A stretch of 22,263 bases of DNA from CAZFPA01 sp964520975 (GCA_964520975.1 CAZFPA010000033.1:1-22263), one strand, 5' to 3'; shown: positions 1 through 7,335, numbered from the stretch's first letter. Notes: a model not told the origin generated them from the sequence alone. A program made the numbers and translations.

Positions 1-539
1 TTGCCCGCACCGGCAAGATGTTCGCCATTGAAAACTTCGATGTGGTACCGGACATTATGAGCGTAGCCAAGGCCCTGGGCAACGGCACACCGATTTCGGC
101 CTTTATTTCCACCGCCAAAATTGCCGATACCTATACGAAGCCCGGGGCCTCCACCCTGGGCGGCAATCCGGTTTCTTCAACAGCCGGCCTGGCCGTACTC
201 GAATACATCGAAGAACACCATCTCATGGAGAATGCGCAGGCCCGTGGTCAGCAGCTCTACGACGGCCTGGTCGAACTGCAGAAAAAGCACCCGATCATCG
301 GTGATATCCGGGGCATCGGCCTCATGCGCGGCGCAGAGTTCGTCCACGCGGACAAGAGCCCGGCTGCGGATGAACTGGACCAGGTACTGGAGGAAATGAA
401 GAACCGCGGCTTCATCATCGGCAAGAACGGCATCGCCCGCAACGTCATGGCCTTCCAGCCGCCGCTCGTCATCACGGCACAGGATATTGACAACGTGCTC
501 AATACGTTGGATGACGTGCTGAGCAAACTCATAAAATAA
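1..539 (+). CDS. class III aminotransferase, 3' part only
   Basis: The open frame enters from the left edge (first full codon at 3) and stops with TAA at 537-539, leaving about 178 C-terminal residues. The start of the visible protein (ARTGKMFAIENF, then PDIMSVAKALGNG) is the signature around the PLP-binding lysine of fold-type I, class III aminotransferases. The Schiff-base lysine would be codon 69-71. STLGGNP further on matches the conserved segment in which a Thr contacts the PLP phosphate across the dimer. The family includes 4-aminobutyrate, acetylornithine, beta-alanine:pyruvate and AGXT2-like enzymes. The C-terminal RNVMAFQPPLVIT stretch looks most like the AGXT2/omega-amino acid group, but the substrate cannot be assigned without the N-terminal half. 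It converges on the ilv-leu operon, so it is a separate transcription unit. Confidence 0.9.
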   Translation, partial: ARTGKMFAIENFDVVPDIMSVAKALGNGTPISAFISTAKIADTYTKPGASTLGGNPVSSTAGLAVLEYIEEHHLMENAQARGQQLYDGLVELQKKHPIIGDIRGIGLMRGAEFVHADKSPAADELDQVLEEMKNRGFIIGKNGIARNVMAFQPPLVITAQDIDNVLNTLDDVLSKLIK

Positions 540-551
540 TCGGAACAATGC

Positions 552-586
552 AAAGGCTGTACCTGAAAAATTCAGGTACAGCCTTT
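552..586. terminator. bidirectional intrinsic terminator
   Basis: A 16-bp perfect inverted repeat (arms 552-567 and 571-586, AAAGGCTGTACCTGAA and its complement) has a 3-nt loop. On the + strand it ends in TTTTT, and on the - strand the A-rich left arm gives a short U tract. It lies between the convergent aminotransferase and ilvB stops, so it probably ends both transcripts. Confidence 0.88.
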
Positions 587-596
587 TTGATACAGT

Positions 597-2258
597 TTAT
601 TTGAATTCCACAAATTCGTTGATGCTCGCACCACCCTTGATCATGGGCTCGACAAAGCTCCGATGAATATTCAGCACGATGACCCGCGGGCCTTTCGCAG
701 CCAGTGCCTTGGCAAAGGCTGCAGCAAATTCCTCCGGGGTCGATACGGCCTCGGCCGGAATGCCAAAGCTTTTCGCATAGGCCACAAAATCCATCTGATA
801 ATCGAACTCACAGGCGATGTAACGCTCTTTGTACATGACCTTCTGGAGCTGACGGATCATCCCCAGACTTGTATTGTTCACAATGAGGGAAATGACGGGC
901 AGTCCCAGCCGGGCAATCGTATAGTACTCGCTGCCTGTCATCTTGATACCACCATCCCCGGCGATATGGATGACGCGCCGGGAAGCTCCGTAGGCTGCCT
1001 GTGCTCCCATGGCAGCCGGCAGGCCAAACCCCATAGTTCCAAGACCGCCGGAGGTCAGCCAGGTCCGCGGCTCCTCCACCCGCAGGTGCAGTGCCGCCCA
1101 CATCTGATGCTGGCCTACATCTGTGGCAAAGGCAAAAGGCTTATTCGCTGTAGCCTTGGCGATATGGTGCATGGCCCAGGGCAGCGTGAGCCGGGTCACA
1201 TTGTAATCGTAGGCGTACTGCTCCTGCCAGGCCCGGATGCGCTTCCACCAGGGAGCGAGGTCCGTCAGCGGCTCGCGCTTCATGAGCAGCGCGAGAATCT
1301 TCTTCATATTGCCCGCAAGCCCAATACTGCTGGCAATGTTTTTATCGATTTCCGCCGGGTCGATATCGATATGGATGAACTTCGTGTTCGTCGTGTATTT
1401 ATCAATACTGCCCGTCTGCCGATCGCCAAAGCGGCTGCCAATGGCAATGACCAGATCCGCGGCCGCAATGGCATTATTCGCGGCTTTTTTGCCGTGCATG
1501 CCCGCAAAGCCCAGTGCCTGCGGATGAGATCTGGGAAAACCGCCAATGCCCATAAGCGTGCTGCAAACAGGCAAATGGTATTTCTCAGCAAAGGTGATGA
1601 GCTCCCTGGTGGCTCCCGCGGAAATGACACCGCCTCCGGCAATGACTACCGGCTTTTTAGCCTGGCAGATGACCTCCGCGGCTTCCGCCGCACAGATCAG
1701 AAAATCCGCATCCGGAACAGCAGTCTTCTTTTCTTCCTGAACCAGAGGCGGATATTCAATCTCCGTGAGGAAAAGATCCCGGGGAATATCCACCAGTACC
1801 GGTCCGGGCCGACCGCTGCGAGCCAGATGGAAAGCCTCGCGCAGCGTCGGTATGAGCTTTTTGGGGTCCTTGACCTTGTAGTTGTGCTTGGTCACCGGCA
1901 TGGTGACATCCAGGATATCCGTTTCCTGGAACGCATCCCGTCCCAGGAGCTTTGTATCTACCTGTCCCGTAATCGCCACAACAGGAATCGAATCCATGAA
2001 GGCCGTAGCGATACCCGTGACGAGGTTTGTCGCGCCGGGGCCCGAAGTCGCGATGCATACACCGACCTTACCGGTTGCCCGGGCATAACCATCGGCCGCG
2101 TGGGCCGCGTTCTGCTCATGGGTCGTCAAAATCTGGGTGATTTTCTTTTCATCATAAAGGGCATCATAGAGCGGCAGGATCATGCCGCCCGGATAGCCAA
2201 AAATCGTATCAACGCCTTCTTCCAACAGGCACTGTACGGCTGCTTTCGCTCCTTTCAT
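597..2258 (-). CDS. ilvB: acetolactate (acetohydroxyacid) synthase, large catalytic subunit
   Basis: A 553-residue protein of normal AHAS catalytic-subunit length. It is TPP- and FAD-dependent and condenses pyruvate with pyruvate or 2-ketobutyrate at the first common step of Val/Leu/Ile synthesis. Catalytic Glu48 lies in TTHEQNAAHAADGYARATG. GQVDTKLLGRDAFQET is at 99-113, the FAD-region motif GSRFGDRQTG at 274-283, and the TPP/Mg motif runs from GDG (434-436) to NN (461-462). ATG 2258 is preceded by GGGGAGG. The gene is last in the operon, 18 bp after leuB, while its regulatory subunit ilvN is first. Three positions differ from textbook AHAS: Asn50 where Gly is usual in HEQG, Asp101 at the plant Pro197 position, and Leu471 where RQWQ normally has Trp. 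A divergent paralogue with altered substrate preference is possible, but AHAS membership is clear. Confidence 0.93.
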   Translation of the reverse strand: MKGAKAAVQCLLEEGVDTIFGYPGGMILPLYDALYDEKKITQILTTHEQNAAHAADGYARATGKVGVCIATSGPGATNLVTGIATAFMDSIPVVAITGQVDTKLLGRDAFQETDILDVTMPVTKHNYKVKDPKKLIPTLREAFHLARSGRPGPVLVDIPRDLFLTEIEYPPLVQEEKKTAVPDADFLICAAEAAEVICQAKKPVVIAGGGVISAGATRELITFAEKYHLPVCSTLMGIGGFPRSHPQALGFAGMHGKKAANNAIAAADLVIAIGSRFGDRQTGSIDKYTTNTKFIHIDIDPAEIDKNIASSIGLAGNMKKILALLMKREPLTDLAPWWKRIRAWQEQYAYDYNVTRLTLPWAMHHIAKATANKPFAFATDVGQHQMWAALHLRVEEPRTWLTSGGLGTMGFGLPAAMGAQAAYGASRRVIHIAGDGGIKMTGSEYYTIARLGLPVISLIVNNTSLGMIRQLQKVMYKERYIACEFDYQMDFVAYAKSFGIPAEAVSTPEEFAAAFAKALAAKGPRVIVLNIHRSFVEPMIKGGASINEFVEFK

Positions 2259-2276
2259 CGCTTTTCCTCCCCTGTT

Positions 2277-3344
2277 TTAAAGTCGGTCGATGATGACCTC
2301 TGTCATTTTTTCGGTATCGGCCTTCTTAAATCCTTCTTTCCAAAGATCCGATGTGCGCCAGCCGTCATCCAATACCTGCTCGACGGCCATTTCAATGGCC
2401 TGGGCAGCCGCTTCGGCCTTCAGCGAATAGCGCAGCAGCATAGCCGCTGACAAAATCGTCCCGATAGGATTGGCTATCCCCTTGCCCGCAATATCCGGAG
2501 CTGAGCCATGGATCGGCTCATAAAGGCTCGTGCATTCGCCAATGCTCGCGGACGGCATGAGCCCAATAGACCCGCCAATTACCGCAGCCTCATCGCTCAG
2601 GATATCCCCGAAGAGATTGCCCGTCACGATCACATCGAATTGAGAGGGCTTCACGGCCAGCTGCATGGAACAGTTATCGACATAGAGATTGTTGAGCTCC
2701 ACATCCCGATATTTCTCGTGCAGTGCGGCAATCGTCCGGCGCCAAAGCCGGGAGGTAGCCAGTACATTTGCTTTATCCACAGAAGTGACCTTGCCACGGC
2801 GCAGACGGGCAGTCTCAAAAGCCAGCCGGCCGATACGGTCTACCTCCGGAACAGAATAATTCTCAAGATCCCAGGCCCGTTCCTGGCCCTCATGGATTTC
2901 CGACTCGCATTTATCACCAAAATAAATACCGCCGATGAGTTCGCGCACAATAACAAGATCCACGCCCTTGACGAGCTCCGGCTTCAGTGGTGAATACTCG
3001 ACAAGCGCGTCGGCTACCTTTACCGGGCGCAGATTTGCATAGAGACCCAACGCCTTGCGCAGACCGAGGATTGCCTTTTCCGGCCGCAGCGCCGGCTCGA
3101 CGTTATCCCATTTGTCCCCGCCGACAGCGCCGAAGAGCACACCATCTGCGGCCTTACAGGCGTCAATGGTCTCCTGCGGCAATGGAGTGCCGAATTTATC
3201 GTAGGCGGTACCGCCCGCGTCATATTTCGTAAATTCCAGACCTAACGCAAATTTTTCATCTATCTTTTTGAGGACCTGGACCGCCGAGGAAGTGATCTCC
3301 TCACCAATGCCATCCCCGGGAATGACTACGATTTTTTTTGCCAT
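2277..3344 (-). CDS. leuB: 3-isopropylmalate dehydrogenase
   Basis: A 355-residue beta-decarboxylating dehydrogenase that oxidises 3-isopropylmalate to 2-oxoisocaproate (leucine pathway, NAD+- and Mg-dependent). The N-terminal MAKKIVVIPGDGIGEE, the catalytic Tyr in RELIGGIYFG, the Lys in VTSVDKANVLATSR, the metal Asp in GDILSDEAAVIGG and the NAD-site HGSAPDIAGKGIANP are all present. I chose ATG 3344: longer in-frame starts run through leuD, and this ATG follows the leuD stop by one base (TGATATG). Its ribosome site AAGGAG lies in the last codons of leuD, suggesting translational coupling. Confidence 0.96.
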   Translation of the reverse strand: MAKKIVVIPGDGIGEEITSSAVQVLKKIDEKFALGLEFTKYDAGGTAYDKFGTPLPQETIDACKAADGVLFGAVGGDKWDNVEPALRPEKAILGLRKALGLYANLRPVKVADALVEYSPLKPELVKGVDLVIVRELIGGIYFGDKCESEIHEGQERAWDLENYSVPEVDRIGRLAFETARLRRGKVTSVDKANVLATSRLWRRTIAALHEKYRDVELNNLYVDNCSMQLAVKPSQFDVIVTGNLFGDILSDEAAVIGGSIGLMPSASIGECTSLYEPIHGSAPDIAGKGIANPIGTILSAAMLLRYSLKAEAAAQAIEMAVEQVLDDGWRTSDLWKEGFKKADTEKMTEVIIDRL

Positions 3345-3345
3345 A

Positions 3346-3834
3346 TCACTTGTTCTCCTTGATATAATTGATGAGCCCGCCAGCTTTGGCAATATCCTGC
3401 ACGAAGCCCGGCAGCGGGTGTGCGTGGAATACATCTCCAGTGCTGAGGTTCTCAATGGTGCCCGAGCTTGTATCGACCCGCAGCTTATCATCGGCCTTGA
3501 TTTTTGCGACATCATCACCGATTTCGAGCAGCGGCAGACCGATATTGATGCCGTTGCGATAGAAAATACGTGCGAAGCTGGCCGCAATGACCACGGGAAC
3601 ACCTGAGGCCTTGATGGCCACCGGTGCGTGCTCACGGGAGGAACCGCAGCCAAAATTCTTGCCGCCTACCATGATATCGCCCGTCTGTACATTGGGGGCA
3701 AAGCTTTCATCAATATCCACCATGCAGTGTGAAGCCAGCTCCTTCGGGTCAAAGGAATTCAGATAACGAGCCGGGATGATGACATCTGTATCTATATTGT
3801 CGCCATAGCGCCATACCTTACCTTCTAATTTCAT
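3346..3834 (-). CDS. leuD: 3-isopropylmalate dehydratase, small subunit
   Basis: A 162-residue swivel-domain subunit of isopropylmalate isomerase, which partners LeuC to interconvert 2- and 3-isopropylmalate. The family motifs GDNIDTDVIIPARYL near the N-terminus and KNFGCGSSREHAPVAI are visible. The length matches the short stand-alone LeuD type paired with about 420-residue LeuC proteins. The start follows the leuC stop by one base, and the GAGGAGG ribosome site is the coding sequence for the last residues (EEV) of LeuC. The same TGATATG junction is repeated at leuD-leuB. Confidence 0.96.
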   Translation of the reverse strand: MKLEGKVWRYGDNIDTDVIIPARYLNSFDPKELASHCMVDIDESFAPNVQTGDIMVGGKNFGCGSSREHAPVAIKASGVPVVIAASFARIFYRNGINIGLPLLEIGDDVAKIKADDKLRVDTSSGTIENLSTGDVFHAHPLPGFVQDIAKAGGLINYIKENK

Positions 3835-3835
3835 A

Positions 3836-5095
3836 TCATTCTACCTCCTCAGGGGCAGCAATCCTGCCTAAAATCGCACTGGCCGCCGCTACATGAGGCC
3901 CCGCCAGATATACCTCACTGTCTACATGCCCCATACGGCCGCGGAAATTCCGGTTGGTCGTCGAAACACATCGCTCACCAGCCGCCAGAATACCCATGTG
4001 GCCGCCAAGGCAGGGCCCGCAGGTCGGCGTGCTCACTGCTGCACCGGCTTCGATAAAGGTCTCCACCAGTCCCTCCCGGACAGCATCCAGATATACCTGC
4101 TGACTGCCAGGTATCACAATACAGCGGACCCGCGGATGTACCTGATGTCCCTTGAGTATGCCCGCCGCAATTTCGAGGTCCTCCAGGCGCCCATTCGTAC
4201 AGGAGCCAATGACCACCTGATCGATTTCAATGGTGCCGATATCGGCCACTGCCTTTGTATTGCCCGGAAGATGGGGAAAAGCCACCACTGGCTTGAGTTC
4301 GGAGAGATTGATCTCCACAGTTTCCGCATACTGGGCATCCGCATCCGGGGCCACCGGTTCATAGGGCTTCTGTACACGCCCTTCCACATACTCCCTGGTC
4401 TGCGCATCAAATGGAAAAATACCGTTCTTGCCGCCGGCCTCGATAGCCATATTTGCAATGGTAAAGCGATCGGTCATCGAAAGTTCGGCTACACCCTCCC
4501 CGGCAAATTCCAGCGATTTATATAAGGCTCCATCCACACCGATGCGGCCAATGAGTGTAAGGATCACATCCTTGCCGTTGATGTTCGCCGGCTTTTTGCC
4601 GGTAAGCAATACCCGGATGGTTTCCGGAACCTTGAACCAGGCCTCGCCAGTAGCCATTGCCACGGCCAGGTCCGTCGTGCCGACACCTGTGGAAAAGCCA
4701 TTGACAGCCCCATAGGTACAGGTATGGGAATCTGCACCGATGGTTACCATTCCCGGCGCTACCAGTCCTTTTTCCGGCAGTATCACATGCTCAATGCCTA
4801 CACGGCCAATCTCAAAGTAGTTGACGATTTTATGTTTGGCGGCAAAATCCCGTACGATCTTGGTGAGTCCTGCCGTCTTGATATCCTTGTTTGGTGTGAA
4901 ATGATCCGGCACCAGGGCTATTTTCGCAGGATCAAATACCGGGCGGCCAATTTTTTCAAATTCCTTGATGGATGGCGGTGCGGTCACATCGTTGGCCAGC
5001 ACCATGTCCAGCTTACAAAAGATAAGCTGTCCGGGCTTCACTTCTTCCAGACCGGCATGCCGGGCCAAAATCTTTTCGGTCATATTCATTCCCAT
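3836..5095 (-). CDS. leuC: 3-isopropylmalate dehydratase, large subunit
   Basis: A 419-residue aconitase-superfamily protein carrying the [4Fe-4S] cluster. The predicted cysteine ligands are Cys299 (IGSCTNGRLEDL), Cys359 and Cys362 (PTCGPCLGGHMG). TIGADSHTCTYGA (118-130) is the conserved substrate/active-site segment. The length fits the shorter archaeal-like LeuC group. Three in-frame ATGs open the gene (5095, 5089, 5083). The first sits 7 nt from GGGAGG, while the others are too far, so 5095 is preferred. An intergenic gap of about 198 bp separates it from ilvC, the only large gap in the operon. Confidence 0.96.
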   Translation of the reverse strand: MGMNMTEKILARHAGLEEVKPGQLIFCKLDMVLANDVTAPPSIKEFEKIGRPVFDPAKIALVPDHFTPNKDIKTAGLTKIVRDFAAKHKIVNYFEIGRVGIEHVILPEKGLVAPGMVTIGADSHTCTYGAVNGFSTGVGTTDLAVAMATGEAWFKVPETIRVLLTGKKPANINGKDVILTLIGRIGVDGALYKSLEFAGEGVAELSMTDRFTIANMAIEAGGKNGIFPFDAQTREYVEGRVQKPYEPVAPDADAQYAETVEINLSELKPVVAFPHLPGNTKAVADIGTIEIDQVVIGSCTNGRLEDLEIAAGILKGHQVHPRVRCIVIPGSQQVYLDAVREGLVETFIEAGAAVSTPTCGPCLGGHMGILAAGERCVSTTNRNFRGRMGHVDSEVYLAGPHVAAASAILGRIAAPEEVE

Positions 5096-5293
5096 AGGAA
5101 TTCCTCCCTTAATTCAGGTTCTTATCACTCGGAACCGCTCTTATGCCTCATGGAAACGCAGATTGAAGGGATTTCGCGTTGCAAAATCCTGAACAATGGC
5201 GTTATAAAAACCGGCCTACACTTCATTAGAGTTCAAGAAGCGTAAGCCGATTCTTTTTCAAAGCTTATTTATACTGTTTAGAGTAACTGCCAA

Positions 5294-6307
5294 TCAGAAT
5301 TTCAGATCTTTTTTATCCTTGAGCCAGGACATCATGCTGCGGAGCTTAGCACCGACCTTCTCAATCGGATGCTCAGCATGGATGCGACGAAGTGCCAGGA
5401 AGTTTGCACGACCAGCAGCCTTGTTCTCAACGAGCCAGTTGCGGGCAAAGGTGCCATCCTGAATCTCGTTCAGTGCCTTCTTCATCTCAGCCTTTACTTC
5501 CGGCGTTACGATGCGTGGTCCGATGACATAGTCGCCATATTCAGCGGTATCACTGATGGAACGGCGCATCTTGGCCATGCCGCCCTCATACATGAGGTCA
5601 ACGATGAGCTTCATTTCATGGAAGCACTCGAAATAAGCGATTTCCGGCTGATAGCCAGCTTCAACCAGCGTCTCAAAGCCATTCTGGATCAGATGGGTTA
5701 CGCCGCCGCAGAGGACAACCTGCTCGCCGAAGAGGTCCGTCTCCGTCTCTTCCTGGAAGGTAGTCTCGATAACGCCAGCTTTTGTTCCGCCGATGCCGCG
5801 GGCATAAGCCAGAGCGACCTCACGGCAATTGCCGGAAGCATCCTGATAAACAGCGAATACGTCAGGAACTCCGCCGCCTTCTTCGAAGGTACGACGAACG
5901 AGATGACCAGGTCCCTTCGGAGCGACCATGAATACATCCACATCCTCCGGAGCTACGATCTGCTTGAAATGGATATTGAAGCCATGAGCAAAAGCGAGAG
6001 CACTGCCGGATTTGAGGTTCGGTCCGATTTCTGCCTTGTAGACATCCGCCTGCTTTTCATCCGGAATCAGGACCATGGTGATATCCGCCTGCTTAACAGC
6101 CTCGGCAACCGAAGTGACCTTCAGGCCATGAGACTCAGCGAGCGCCTTGGACTTGCTGCCTTCATAGAGACCAACAACGACATTGACACCGCTCTCCTTG
6201 AGGTTCAGTGCATGGGCATGGCCCTGGCTGCCATAGCCGATGACGGCAACAGTCTTGTTTTTCATTACTTCCCAATTTGCATCCTGATCATAATAAGTTT
6301 TTGCCAT
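5294..6307 (-). CDS. ilvC: ketol-acid reductoisomerase (class I)
   Basis: A 337-residue class I KARI that converts 2-acetolactate or 2-aceto-2-hydroxybutyrate to the dihydroxy acids using Mg and NAD(P)H. The dinucleotide motif GYGSQGHAHA is at 24-33. Catalytic residues His108, Lys131, Asp191, Glu195, Glu227, Glu231 and Ser252 are all in place. The cofactor-specificity loop reads GLYEGSKS (46-53), with Tyr where many family members have a phosphate-binding Arg. The start is ATG 6307 with GAGGAG upstream and the MAKTYYDQDAN family start; the longer frame is an overlap with ilvN. It overlaps the ilvN 3' end by 20 nt. Confidence 0.97.
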   Translation of the reverse strand: MAKTYYDQDANWEVMKNKTVAVIGYGSQGHAHALNLKESGVNVVVGLYEGSKSKALAESHGLKVTSVAEAVKQADITMVLIPDEKQADVYKAEIGPNLKSGSALAFAHGFNIHFKQIVAPEDVDVFMVAPKGPGHLVRRTFEEGGGVPDVFAVYQDASGNCREVALAYARGIGGTKAGVIETTFQEETETDLFGEQVVLCGGVTHLIQNGFETLVEAGYQPEIAYFECFHEMKLIVDLMYEGGMAKMRRSISDTAEYGDYVIGPRIVTPEVKAEMKKALNEIQDGTFARNWLVENKAAGRANFLALRRIHAEHPIEKVGAKLRSMMSWLKDKKDLKF

Positions 6308-6818
6308 AGTACTCTCTCTCCTCACAATGTTCATATATAGTGTGTTCGCCGCGTTCGAGGCCAATGAGCCCCGTCCGGATGACCTCCAGGATTCCGTAAG
6401 GCGACAATAGCTGCGTAAAAGCCGTAACCTTATCGTCGTCACCCGTAATCTCAAAAATCAATGTTGTAGGCTGTACATCGATGACATGCGCCCGGAAGAG
6501 CTCGGCCATTTTCAATACGTCCAAACGGTTCGTATCGTCAGCCTTGACCTTGATGAGCGTCATGCCTCTGTACACAGCAGCTGCGGCATCTAAGCGCTGA
6601 ACAGCCACAACATCCGGCAGTTTCTCCAGCTGTTTGATCATCTGATCGACGAGGTATTCATCCCCGTGCACAACAACTGTGATTCTGGAAAAATCAGGCG
6701 ACTCGGTCACACCGACAGACAGGCTGTCGATATTGAACTCGCGCCGGGAAAACATGCTTGCAACTCGAACCAGCACACCAGGCTGATTCTTGACGAAAAC
6801 GGATAATACATGCTTCAT
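6288..6818 (-). CDS. ilvN: acetolactate synthase, small regulatory subunit
   Basis: A 176-residue protein with an N-terminal ACT domain (about residues 2-75, starting MKHVLSVFVKNQPGVLVRVASMFSRR) and a C-terminal ALS_ss_C-like domain. In the family this subunit activates the catalytic subunit and gives valine feedback inhibition. ATG 6818 is chosen because GGGGGG lies about 10 nt upstream; a TTG-initiated extension to 6839 would start inside that ribosome site. It is the first gene after the T-box, translated ahead of ilvC and five genes away from its partner ilvB. A short charged C-terminal tail (EHCEEREYYGKNLL) lies beyond or over the ilvC start region. The usual gene symbol is ilvN or ilvH; the two are not distinguishable here. 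Confidence 0.94.
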   Translation of the reverse strand: MKHVLSVFVKNQPGVLVRVASMFSRREFNIDSLSVGVTESPDFSRITVVVHGDEYLVDQMIKQLEKLPDVVAVQRLDAAAAVYRGMTLIKVKADDTNRLDVLKMAELFRAHVIDVQPTTLIFEITGDDDKVTAFTQLLSPYGILEVIRTGLIGLERGEHTIYEHCEEREYYGKNLL

Positions 6819-6840
6819 ATTAAATGATCCCCCCAACAAT

Positions 6841-6886
6841 AAACAAAACCGCCCCTGCTGCCGCTTTACGCTGACAGCAGGGGCGG
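6841..6886 (-). terminator. T-box regulated terminator
   Basis: A 12-bp GC-rich stem (6875-6886 with 6849-6860) with a 14-nt loop is followed by TTTTGTTT on the minus strand, just before the ilvN ribosome site. It is mutually exclusive with the T-box antiterminator. Confidence 0.9.
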
Positions 6887-7087
6887 ATCACTCCGCGGTA
6901 CCACCCTGCATTGTACTCATGGCCAACATTGGCCCTCATTAACGCTGAAACACGTCTGCGCCTCCTGTATCATGCAATCGACGCAAAAGCTCCTGGGCGA
7001 TGTCAAGCATTTCACTCTACCGGTTTTCAGCAACCACCGGCTCTCTGCAAGAAGTTTCCGTGCTCTTTTCCCTATCATTGCCGTTAT
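6841..7087 (-). promoter_or_regulatory. T-box riboswitch leader of the ilv-leu operon, probable Ile specifier
   Basis: The minus strand holds the diagnostic T-box AGGGTGGTACCGCGG (6893-6907). Downstream is a strong terminator: CCGCCCCTGCTG at 6875-6886 pairs with 6849-6860, then TTTTGTTT. GCAGGG (6904-6909) can instead pair with CCCTGC of the terminator (6877-6882) to form the antiterminator. The stem I apical signature AGAGAGCCGGTGGTTG is near 7030-7047. The specifier region reads GAC-ATC-GCCCAGGAG, putting AUC (Ile) at 6999-7001 followed by a purine. The UGGU bulge suits a tRNA with discriminator A, as expected for tRNA-Ile, -Leu or -Val. Uncharged tRNA would bind and allow read-through into ilvN. 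Confidence 0.93.
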
Positions 7088-7093
7088 CATTTA

Positions 7094-7122
7094 ATTGTAT
7101 CACATCATGTATCTGTTTTCAA
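7094..7122 (-). promoter_or_regulatory. promoter P1 of the ilv-leu operon
   Basis: On the minus strand, TTGAAA (7117-7122) and TACAAT (7094-7099) are separated by exactly 17 bp, giving 5/6 matches to each sigma-A hexamer. The expected start is near 7087, just upstream of the T-box leader structure. Confidence 0.75.
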
Positions 7123-7140
7123 CGCGTAACGTTGTAAACA
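7114..7140. promoter_or_regulatory. 27-bp inverted repeat, candidate operator
   Basis: On the minus strand the arms TGTTTACAACG and CGTTGAAAACA are separated by TTACG; 10 of 11 positions are complementary. It covers the P1 -35 box and begins where P2 transcripts would start, a classic repressor position. I do not recognise it as a CodY, Rex or standard CcpA site. The bound regulator is unknown. Confidence 0.5.
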
Positions 7141-7147
7141 TGTATAC

Positions 7148-7176
7148 ATTATTGCAGTATTATACTTTTTTGTCAA
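7148..7176 (-). promoter_or_regulatory. upstream tandem promoter P2 of the ilv-leu operon
   Basis: On the minus strand, a perfect -35 TTGACA (7171-7176), a 17-bp spacer and AATAAT (7148-7153) are present. The -10 lacks the usual first T, so activity is less certain than for P1. The start would fall at about 7141, at the edge of the inverted repeat 7114-7140. Confidence 0.45.
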
Positions 7177-7306
7177 CAGTTTTTTGTAACTTTTTTAAAG
7201 TTTTTTTGCCTTTTCGCGTAATAATTTCTTTTGAGAGAGAACAATCTGAAGTTCCGTGCGGATTCCATTCGGCATTCTATTGAAAGCTGTACTCCTCAGA
7301 CAAACA

Positions 7307-7335
7307 TTTTCCTCAAACACATACTATGATATGAT
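7307..7335 (+). promoter_or_regulatory. possible mutY promoter
   Basis: TATGAT occurs twice in overlap (7325-7330 and 7330-7335), 5/6 matches to a -10 box, 21-32 bp upstream of the mutY ATG. The -35 candidate TTTTCC (7307-7312) is poor. The remaining stretch between the divergent operons (about 7177-7306) is AT-rich and shows no other feature I can support. Confidence 0.3.

Noticed and set aside
663..2450. 595-codon + strand ORF opposite ilvB
   Set aside because: It lies wholly antisense to ilvB and the leuB end, shows no recognisable domain, and has an unlikely Arg/His-rich composition; it is a GC-driven shadow.
5125..5226. 33-codon minus-strand ORF in the ilvC-leuC gap with several Ile codons, a possible leader peptide
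   Set aside because: It has no ribosome binding site, no adjoining terminator/antiterminator pair, and no run of regulatory codons.
6308..6454. 49-residue upstream extension of the ilvC frame
   Set aside because: It is coding sequence of ilvN in another frame. The GAGGAG site and MAKTYYDQDAN start place ilvC at 6307.
6819..6839. TTG-initiated N-terminal extension of ilvN
   Set aside because: It would start inside the GGGGGG ribosome site, whereas ATG 6818 gives the standard ACT-domain N-terminus.
7187..7207. AACTTT/AAAGTT mini-hairpin followed by a T run (possible + strand terminator)
   Set aside because: There is no + strand gene upstream, and the stem is purely A/T and weak; it is best read as AT-rich promoter-flanking DNA.
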